Origin: JBEISR01 sp044337705
Lineage (GTDB): Bacteria; Planctomycetota; Planctomycetia; Pirellulales; Pirellulaceae
NCBI GenBank assembly: GCA_044337705.1
Contig: JBIINB010000019.1
Coordinates: 1-50,612, forward strand
Length of the DNA: 50,612 nt
Direction of reading: 5' to 3'
The position numbers and the translations under genes are program-made. The notes beneath the pieces were generated by a model, which saw only the letters and a program-made list of their open reading frames with translations, made no database searches and was not told the DNA's origin. Below, one piece after another: positions 45,042 to 50,612 of this stretch. Positions within the stretch are counted from its first letter, which is position 1, and each line of letters starts with the position of its first letter.

Positions 45042-45638
45042 ATGGCAAAGAAAAAAGGCTCTGCTAAGTCGGCGATCAAGGCCAAACGGATTGTGCCCAA
45101 GCGAATCGTACTGAAGACCGGGGAAGCGCTAGTTGAGGAAGAACCCGCCTGGTCGGCAGCGGAACCCGAAGTGGTCATTGGCGCCCTGGATGGTCCAGTC
45201 GGGTACGCCATTGCTCAGTTGATCGGCAACCAGGTGAAAGGGCACACCAAGGTATTTGCAATTCTCAACAGCGACGTTCAGATACGCCCCGCCACGGTGA
45301 TGGTCAGCAAGGTAACCGTGCAGAATGAAAAGTACACCAACATTCTGATGGGAACGGTTCAGGCAGCCATTGCGCATGGCGTGCTAGATGCAGTGAGGGA
45401 AGGCTTCATCCCCAAACAAATGGCCAACGACCTAGGAATCATTGTGTCGGTCTGGCTGGATCCATCGATCGTCGATGCCCAGTACGATCCGGAAGTCCTT
45501 TTCCGAACCAATCGAGCCGCCACGTGCAAGGCGATCGGAAAAGCGCTGAACGACGAACCTGGAATCGACTGGTTGCTGAAGAATCAGCACCAGATTCCTC
45601 ATTTCTTCCATCAATTGGCGCTCGACGGAAAGCTTTGA
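45042..45638 (+). CDS. formaldehyde-activating enzyme (Fae) homologue lacking the conserved His
   Basis: 198 residues. After a Lys-rich N-terminus (about 1-25), GEALVEEEPAWSAAEPEVVIGALDGPVGYAI, GHTKVFAIL, VMVSKVTVQNEKYTNILMGTVQAAIAHGVLDAVREGFIPKQMANDL and IIVSVWLDPSIVDAQ match Fae, which speeds the condensation of formaldehyde with tetrahydromethanopterin. Planctomycetes are known to carry this C1 pathway. However, true Fae has AHID at the catalytic site (His17 in the Methylobacterium enzyme); here the aligned position reads AEPE, so Glu stands in for His. That makes it a Fae paralogue that may bind a different ligand or be inactive. GGAGGAGGA lies upstream of the ATG. It is divergent from the epimerase gene. 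Confidence 0.82.
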   Translation: MAKKKGSAKSAIKAKRIVPKRIVLKTGEALVEEEPAWSAAEPEVVIGALDGPVGYAIAQLIGNQVKGHTKVFAILNSDVQIRPATVMVSKVTVQNEKYTNILMGTVQAAIAHGVLDAVREGFIPKQMANDLGIIVSVWLDPSIVDAQYDPEVLFRTNRAATCKAIGKALNDEPGIDWLLKNQHQIPHFFHQLALDGKL

Positions 45639-45685
45639 AAAAAGTATCCCCGGGGTATCTGCCCAATCGCACCCCGCATCGGTTC

Positions 45686-45711
45686 GACCGGGATCCGAAG
45701 TGATCCCGGTC
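45686..45711 (+). terminator. strong hairpin after the Fae homologue
   Basis: A perfect 10-bp stem (GACCGGGATC / GATCCCGGTC) with a 6-nt loop (CGAAGT), 47 bp after the stop codon. There is no T-run behind it, so it may act as a rho-dependent or mRNA-stabilising hairpin. Confidence 0.45.
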
Positions 45712-45902
45712 ACGCCACAGGCAAGCTGGTGAACAAAGGAACAGACAAAACTTCGCTCCTTCGCGAGGTATTTCTGAGTACACTCTGGCTTCCAATTCAC
45801 TTATTCTGATACCAGACAGGGAGAACTTGTATTTCCTTCGGGCCCCGGGGGACCGTGGCAGTCTGCCTGTCCGGAACGCAAATCGAACGGGAGTTGTGTG
45901 AG

Positions 45903-47627
45903 ATGGCCATTTGGATGCAACCACCGATCGACTCGTCGGGCGACGCCCGGAAACGCGCTCGCAGGGCGATGCATCTGGTTGCTTGGTGTGCGGCTTGGGT
46001 ATCGGTTGCCTGGGTGAACGCAACTGGAGTGAAAGCCCAGGGCAATCTGCCAGTGCCTCCTCAAGTCGGTTGGATCGATGAGTCGATCACGCGGATCTGG
46101 AAGGAATCGGATCTGACCCCTTCCAAAGCGGAGGAAGATGGCGTCTGGTGCCGGCGTATTTATCTCGACCTGCTAGGCCGCATCCCGAAGTTCGAGGAAC
46201 TTCAGCGGTTTCTCAAAGACACGCATCCTCAGAAGCGACAAAAGTTGGTCGACCTTCTCCTGGATGACCCCGCCTACACCGAAGAGTATGCCAGTCGCTG
46301 GTCGGATCTGTGGACCAATATTCTGATTGGCCGCGCGGGTGGAACCGAACAGAACACGCTGACCAACCGGGAAGGGATGCGAAAGTACCTTCGCGACCAT
46401 TTCGCTCGAAACAAACCCTACGACCAGATGGTTTTTGAGCTGATCACAGCCACCGGGACCACCAAGCCAGGGACCGATGAGTTCAATGGAGCGACAAATT
46501 TCCTGGCGATGAAAGTCAACGAAGAGGGAGGAGTCCAGGCCACGGCAGCCGTCTCGAAGATCTTCCTCGGACTTCAGGTACAGTGCACGCAATGCCACAA
46601 TCATCCTTTCAATCAGTGGAAGCAGCAAAAGTTCTGGGAGTTCAACGCTTTCTTTCGGCAGACGCGAGCTTTGCGAAGGTTTGCCTCGGGCACGAGGGAT
46701 ATCGATCATGCCAAACTGGTTGATCAGGATTTTGAAGGCGAAAGCAAAAGGACTCAGGAAGCCGACATCTTTTTCCTGTTGCGCAATGGGCAGACCAAAG
46801 TCGCCTATCCGGTCTTTGTCGATGGGACTCAGATCGGTAGAAGCGGCTATGTCAGCGATGTCAATCGACGCGAGGAACTTGGCAAGCTGGTGCTCAAAAG
46901 CGAATTCCTGGATCAGATGATCGTCAACCGCATGTGGGCTCATTTCCTTGGTTATGGTTTCACCAAACCGATCGACGATCTTGGTCCCCACAATCCGCCG
47001 ACCGATCCGGAATTGCTGGAGCGATTGGGAAAAAGTTTTCGCGAGTCCAGCTATGACATGAAGATGCTGATTCGCTGGATCGTTCTGTCGAAGCCCTACC
47101 AGCTGTCCAGTCGCATCGGCGATGGCAACCGCGCTGATGATCCGCAGTCGGGTGAGCCTCCTCGGTTCTCACATTTCTACAGCCGGCAGATGGGCCCTGA
47201 GGAACTCTATCAGTCGATGGTTGCCGCCACGCAGGCGGACCGACGCGGGACACTGGAAGAGCAGCAGAAGCAGCGCGATCAGTGGCTTCAGCAGTTCGTC
47301 GTCGCCTTCGGAACCGACGACGGTGGCGAAACGACCACCTTCAACGGCTCGATTCCGCAGTCGCTCATGATGTTCAACGGGGACCTGATCCAAAAGGCGA
47401 CCAGCAACGAACCTGGAAGCTGGATCGCAGAGATCGCAAGCGGCAACAGCAAACCGGCGGAGAAAGTGAATTTCCTTTTCCTTGCCGGGCTGGGCCGTCG
47501 GGCCCGTCCTGAGGAGCTGGCTGCCTCAGGCGAACTTCTGGCGGCTCGCGAAGGAGATGTTTCCGCCATGTTGCAGGATATGTGGTGGGCGATTCTCAAC
47601 AGCAACGAATTCATCATCAATCACTGA
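45903..47627 (+). CDS. DUF1549/DUF1553 protein
   Basis: About 574 residues from the ATG at 45903 (GGGAG 9 nt upstream); the ATG at 45855 is an alternative. After an Arg-rich start, a hydrophobic segment (AMHLVAWCAAWVSVAWVNA, end KAQG) is a probable signal peptide. The DUF1549 domain contains VWCRRIYLDLLGRIP, DDPAYTEEYASRWSDLWTNILIGR and a CTQCHNHPF heme-type motif, and the DUF1553 domain NRMWAHFLGYGFTKPIDDLGPHNPPTDPELL. These domains are very abundant in planctomycetes and are found with DUF1501 proteins; their function is not established, though one CxxCH suggests possible heme binding. The DUF1501 gene follows after 34 bp, an almost universal arrangement. Confidence 0.93.
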   Translation: MAIWMQPPIDSSGDARKRARRAMHLVAWCAAWVSVAWVNATGVKAQGNLPVPPQVGWIDESITRIWKESDLTPSKAEEDGVWCRRIYLDLLGRIPKFEELQRFLKDTHPQKRQKLVDLLLDDPAYTEEYASRWSDLWTNILIGRAGGTEQNTLTNREGMRKYLRDHFARNKPYDQMVFELITATGTTKPGTDEFNGATNFLAMKVNEEGGVQATAAVSKIFLGLQVQCTQCHNHPFNQWKQQKFWEFNAFFRQTRALRRFASGTRDIDHAKLVDQDFEGESKRTQEADIFFLLRNGQTKVAYPVFVDGTQIGRSGYVSDVNRREELGKLVLKSEFLDQMIVNRMWAHFLGYGFTKPIDDLGPHNPPTDPELLERLGKSFRESSYDMKMLIRWIVLSKPYQLSSRIGDGNRADDPQSGEPPRFSHFYSRQMGPEELYQSMVAATQADRRGTLEEQQKQRDQWLQQFVVAFGTDDGGETTTFNGSIPQSLMMFNGDLIQKATSNEPGSWIAEIASGNSKPAEKVNFLFLAGLGRRARPEELAASGELLAAREGDVSAMLQDMWWAILNSNEFIINH

Positions 47628-47661
47628 CCAGTCAAGCACCCATCAAATCAAGGAATACACG

Positions 47662-48939
47662 ATGAACTGGAAGACGCATCTTACCCCTAGCGGGATGTCT
47701 CGACGGCATTTCATGAGCCACATGGCGGGCGCCTCGGCGCTTGTGGGATCATCGCTGGCGATGGGGCACTCCCTTCGACTTCATGCCGATGATCTGAAGA
47801 AGAATCGCAAGAGCGCCATTCTGCTGTGGATGGGCGGCGGACCATCGACGATCGACCTTTGGGATCTCAAGCCAGGTAACGCCAACGGCGGCCCCTTCCG
47901 TCCGATCTCCACGTCGGGTGATGCGCAGATCTGCGAACACCTGCCGATGATGGCCAAACAGATGCATCACATGGCAATCGTCCGGTCGATGAGCACTCGT
48001 GAAGCGGACCACGATCGAGGCAGGTATTACATGCATACCGGCTATGTGCCCAACCCGAACATCGAGCACCCTAGCTATGGATCGGTGATTGCCCACGAAC
48101 TGATGGAGCAAAGGCAGGGGCTGGAGATTCCTCCTTTCATTTCCGTAGGAGGCGCAAGCGAAGGCCCCGGCTTCCTGGGAATGGCGTGGGCCCCCTTCTC
48201 GGTCAGCAGCAACGGCCGCATCCGCAATCTCGATATGCAACTGAACGAACAGCGGTTGATGCAGCGGATGGCTGCCTTGGATCTGATCGAAAAAGGATAC
48301 ATCGCTCAGCGTCGGGGTGCCGCAGGTGAAGAACACCGCAAAATCCTCAAAAAGACTCTCGATCTGATGACCAGCCAGCAGATGGAAGCGTTCCAGGTCG
48401 ACAAAGAGGCCGACGCCGTCAAAGAACGATATGGCAAGAACAACTTCGGCGAAGGTTGCCTGCTGGCTCGAAGACTTGTCGAGTCGGGAGTGCCATTCGT
48501 CGAAGTCGATCTGGGTGGCTGGGATAATCACGGCGATATTCATCGCATCCTCTCCGAAGACCGCCTGCCGGTGCTCGATCAGGCCATGAGCGCCCTGGTG
48601 GAAGATCTCGATCAGCGAGGACTGCTGCAGGATACGGTAGTGATCTGGATGGGTGAGTTCGGTAGAACTCCACGAATCAACGGAGATGCCGGACGCGACC
48701 ACTTCGCCAGAGCCTGGAGTTGCGTGGTGGGTGGTGGGAATATCCGTGGCGGCATCGCTGTCGGCGAAACCAGCCCCGATGGTATGGATGTCGCCAGCAC
48801 TCCTCACTCTTCCGAAGATCTCATGGCTTCCGTCTGCCAGGCGCTCGGTATCTCCCTGGAGACAACCTACACCAGCCGCAGCGGTCGTCCGATGAAGATC
48901 GCCGGGGGTGGAGCGCCGATTAAGGAACTGTTCGCCTAA
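47662..48939 (+). CDS. DUF1501 protein, Tat-exported
   Basis: 425 residues from the ATG at 47662 (AAGGA 7 nt upstream). The frame is open back to 47482 but overlaps the previous gene there. SRRHFMSHMAGASALVGSSLAMG near the start fits a twin-arginine signal. Then come WMGGGPSTIDLWDLKPG, EHLPMMAKQMHHMAIVRSM, HDRGRYYMHTGY, VDLGGWDNH and WMGEFGRTPRINGDAGRDHF, the marks of DUF1501, related to the alkaline-phosphatase/sulfatase superfamily. Several Asp and His of the metal site are visible. The partner DUF1549 gene is 34 bp upstream, so the two form an operon. The substrate is unknown. A hairpin follows at 48961-48979. Confidence 0.93.
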   Translation: MNWKTHLTPSGMSRRHFMSHMAGASALVGSSLAMGHSLRLHADDLKKNRKSAILLWMGGGPSTIDLWDLKPGNANGGPFRPISTSGDAQICEHLPMMAKQMHHMAIVRSMSTREADHDRGRYYMHTGYVPNPNIEHPSYGSVIAHELMEQRQGLEIPPFISVGGASEGPGFLGMAWAPFSVSSNGRIRNLDMQLNEQRLMQRMAALDLIEKGYIAQRRGAAGEEHRKILKKTLDLMTSQQMEAFQVDKEADAVKERYGKNNFGEGCLLARRLVESGVPFVEVDLGGWDNHGDIHRILSEDRLPVLDQAMSALVEDLDQRGLLQDTVVIWMGEFGRTPRINGDAGRDHFARAWSCVVGGGNIRGGIAVGETSPDGMDVASTPHSSEDLMASVCQALGISLETTYTSRSGRPMKIAGGGAPIKELFA

Positions 48940-48960
48940 TCTGCTCGTTGTCCTTGCTTC

Positions 48961-48979
48961 CCGGCGGTCCAGCCGCCGG
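48961..48979 (+). terminator. GC-rich hairpin after the DUF1501 gene
   Basis: Perfect 7-bp stem CCGGCGG / CCGCCGG with a 5-nt loop, 21 bp after the stop codon and just before the ECF sigma gene. No T-run, so the terminator call is moderate; it could equally lie in the leader of the next gene. Confidence 0.35.
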
Positions 48980-48999
48980 TCGCCGTACACGCTGGATCG

Positions 49000-49560
49000 A
49001 TGTTGCGCCCTGAAAGCGGAGGATGGGTGGACTCGGAAAACAACCCCCAATACCAGCCGCTTCCATCGAAGGTCGTTTCTCTGATCGCCCGTCATCAGGC
49101 GATGGTTTGGCGTTACGCGAGGAGTCTTGGATGTGATCCGGCGCTAGCCGATGAGATCACGCAAGATACCTTCATCGCGCTGATCCGAAGCGGATTTCGG
49201 GAGTTGAGCGAACCACAGACAATCGAGTATCTGCGCAGGATTGCCTACCACCTGGTTCTCGCCGATCGGAAACGGGTCGCTCGAAGTCCAGCGGTTCCAC
49301 TCCCACCAGACGGTCAGTTGCCCGACTGGCTGTGGGATCGCCGAGCCGAGGAGGGGAGAACGATGGAGATCCTCGAGCGATGTCTGCAGCGACTTTCCGA
49401 ACGAGCCAGGTTAGCGATTGAAATGAGATATCGCGATGAGGCCTCGCGGTCCGAGATCGCCGCCAAGCTCGCCATGGGAGAGCATGGAGTCAAGAATCTT
49501 TTACAACGAGCCAAAGAACAACTTCGAGAATGTATCGAGAGTCAACTGGATCATGAATGA
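49000..49560 (+). CDS. ECF-type RNA polymerase sigma factor
   Basis: 186 residues. Region 2 is LIARHQAMVWRYARSLGCDPALADEITQDTFIALI with LRRIAYHLVLADRKR; region 4 is CLQRLSERARLAIEMRYRDEASRSEIAAKLAMGEHGVKNLLQRAKEQL. The length and content are standard for an ECF factor. The ATG at 49000 has no strong ribosome site; a GTG at 49027 lies close behind a GGAGGA and is the alternative. The last codons overlap the start of the following membrane-protein gene (49553-49560), so the pair is translationally coupled in the way sigma and anti-sigma genes usually are. Confidence 0.9.
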   Translation: MLRPESGGWVDSENNPQYQPLPSKVVSLIARHQAMVWRYARSLGCDPALADEITQDTFIALIRSGFRELSEPQTIEYLRRIAYHLVLADRKRVARSPAVPLPPDGQLPDWLWDRRAEEGRTMEILERCLQRLSERARLAIEMRYRDEASRSEIAAKLAMGEHGVKNLLQRAKEQLRECIESQLDHE

Positions 49561-50612
49561 GCCATCGCAGGGCGATCCCATCGACGCTTTGCTCCAGGAA
49601 TACTTCCAGAAGGTCTTCCCTCCACAAGACCTCCAGAACCGAGTGGCCCAAAGGTCGCGCCAGCTTTCCGCCGAGCGTCTGGAGAGACTGCGGCAAGTGG
49701 CTCTCGAGGTGGGAGACCAACCGACAACTTCGCCTCCCCCAGGCCGCAGTCTGCCTATTCCGACGGTCAACTGGATTGCCGGGATTTCTATCGCCGCCAC
49801 TCTGTTGCTCGGCCTGGCCTGGGCGTGGCGCGAAAAGGCCATACAGACATCAACTACAGTCGCCCCTAAAGTTGCCATGACCCCCGGCCCAGCAGAGGCC
49901 ACCGCACCTTCCAGCGACACGGCATTCGTGCAACCACCGACGCCCCTTGCGACTCCCCAGTCCCCCGCCCGGTCCCTCGACCTGCCCGCTTTTGCTAACC
50001 CGAATCAGAAATACAAGACACCCAGCCTCAATACCCCCTCCCGATCGAAGATTGCGCCGATCGATTCCGAAGCGGTAGTGCAGGTGATCGACCAGCAGCT
50101 GGAACACCTTTGGGAAGTGGCCGCTATCGAACCCGCTGCTCGCGTCGATCCCCGTCAATGGACCGATCGCGTCCGGCAGTGGCTTGGGATATCGGACTCA
50201 ACGTCTTTACCAGCCCCGCCTCGAAATCTGGAGTCAGCCGCTGAGCGATGGCGTTGGCTGGCGAGCCTGCCGACGGACATCGATCGATTCGCAGACCGAT
50301 GGTCGACGCGATTAGGCCGCAAGTGGCATGTCGATGCAGCACCGCTGGCGGGCCAAAATGCCTCCATCCAACAGCCACTTCCAGATGCTCCCTCCGATGC
50401 ATTTCGCCAATGGATCGCACGGCAGCTGATTGCCGATCAATCGATCTTGGAAGTCCAGCGACGCATTCTTTCGATCGAAGGAGGGGAGGCTGGCTCGCAA
50501 CCGATCGCCTCGCTGTGGATCCCAGTATCCCTCGACTCGCAAGCCATCCTGGAAGAAACTTGCCGAGACTTGCTCGGGGTGTCGATCGGTTGCTCCCGCT
50601 GCCATGACCAAC
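49553..50612 (+). CDS. membrane protein with anti-sigma-like layout and CxxCH motif, cut by the window end
   Basis: The frame starts at ATG 49553, overlapping the sigma gene by 8 bp, and stays open for 353 codons to the edge. Residues 1-65 are cytoplasmic in character (MNEPSQGDPIDALLQEYFQK, then charged). One membrane helix follows (about 80-95, WIAGISIAATLLLGLAWAW) and then a Pro/Ser/Thr-rich linker. The external part reads LEHLWEVAAIEP, WLGISDSTS and RQLIADQSILEVQRRIL, and the end of the window shows DLLGVSIGCSRCHDQ. That last stretch resembles the CxxCH region of DUF1549 proteins. The layout (small inner domain, one helix, external domain, coupling to an ECF gene) suggests an anti-sigma factor whose external part is DUF1549-like. 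Confidence 0.7.
   Translation, partial: MNEPSQGDPIDALLQEYFQKVFPPQDLQNRVAQRSRQLSAERLERLRQVALEVGDQPTTSPPPGRSLPIPTVNWIAGISIAATLLLGLAWAWREKAIQTSTTVAPKVAMTPGPAEATAPSSDTAFVQPPTPLATPQSPARSLDLPAFANPNQKYKTPSLNTPSRSKIAPIDSEAVVQVIDQQLEHLWEVAAIEPAARVDPRQWTDRVRQWLGISDSTSLPAPPRNLESAAERWRWLASLPTDIDRFADRWSTRLGRKWHVDAAPLAGQNASIQQPLPDAPSDAFRQWIARQLIADQSILEVQRRILSIEGGEAGSQPIASLWIPVSLDSQAILEETCRDLLGVSIGCSRCHDQ

Noticed and set aside
45641..45660. The CCCCGGGG palindrome just after the Fae homologue as a terminator.
   Set aside because: Pairing stops after the 8-bp self-complementary core, leaving no loop; the 10-bp hairpin at 45686-45711 is far better.
47749..49095. A 448-codon minus-strand frame opposite the DUF1501 gene.
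   Set aside because: The plus-strand DUF1501 protein has strong motifs over the same span, and the minus frame has no recognisable content.

Overview
The window looks like chromosomal DNA from a planctomycete, most likely of the Pirellulales. Evidence: an adjacent DUF1549/DUF1553 and DUF1501 gene pair, a double-length (tandem) UvrA, a MoxR / DUF58 / BatA / vWA operon, ECF sigma factors with membrane partners, a planctomycete-type FHA protein beside a serine/threonine kinase, and a formaldehyde-activating-enzyme homologue. Base composition is moderately GC-rich and the word CGATCG is conspicuously common. I see no rRNA, tRNA, CRISPR array, insertion sequence or phage genes.

Layout. 1-5.2 kb: the 3' end of a membrane glycosyltransferase, DNA polymerase I (polA, minus) and a membrane-anchored coiled-coil protein. 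5.2-6.7 kb: an osmC pseudogene that lost its catalytic Cys and its C-terminus next to a 26-unit hexanucleotide satellite, followed by about 850 bp with no gene I can support. 6.7-9.6 kb: two tandem paralogous secreted proteins with carboxypeptidase-regulatory-like domains and Gly-rich hydrophobic tails, each followed by a hairpin terminator. 9.7-13.5 kb: an alpha/beta hydrolase, then a LuxE/PaaK-like adenylating enzyme with a LuxC/ALDH-like reductase, a possible carboxylate-to-aldehyde pair. 13.5-20.6 kb: the 2119-residue tandem UvrA with an extra C-terminal tail and a coupled downstream gene. 20.7-24.9 kb: a divergent pair, a TPR protein and a PQQ-type beta-propeller protein. 25-28.8 kb: a glycerol-use operon (glpK, glpD, glpF). 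28.9-35.5 kb (minus): moxR, DUF58, BatA-type and vWA membrane proteins. 36-41.7 kb (plus): a signalling block of coiled-coil membrane protein, FHA-like protein, membrane Ser/Thr kinase, membrane protein and ECF sigma factor, the last two overlapping by 4 bp. 41.9-45 kb: an SDR dehydrogenase convergent with a sugar isomerase and a tagaturonate-epimerase-family gene, perhaps for uronate catabolism. 45-45.6 kb: a Fae homologue lacking the conserved active-site His. 45.9-48.9 kb: the DUF1549 and DUF1501 pair. 49 kb to the end: an ECF sigma factor overlapping a membrane protein that reaches a CxxCH motif at the window edge.

The parts most worth following up are the kinase/FHA/sigma block, the ECF sigma factor with its DUF1549-like membrane partner, the LuxC/LuxE-like pair, the His-less Fae, and the decayed osmC with its satellite. 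All functions are read from sequence motifs and family knowledge; no database search was run.
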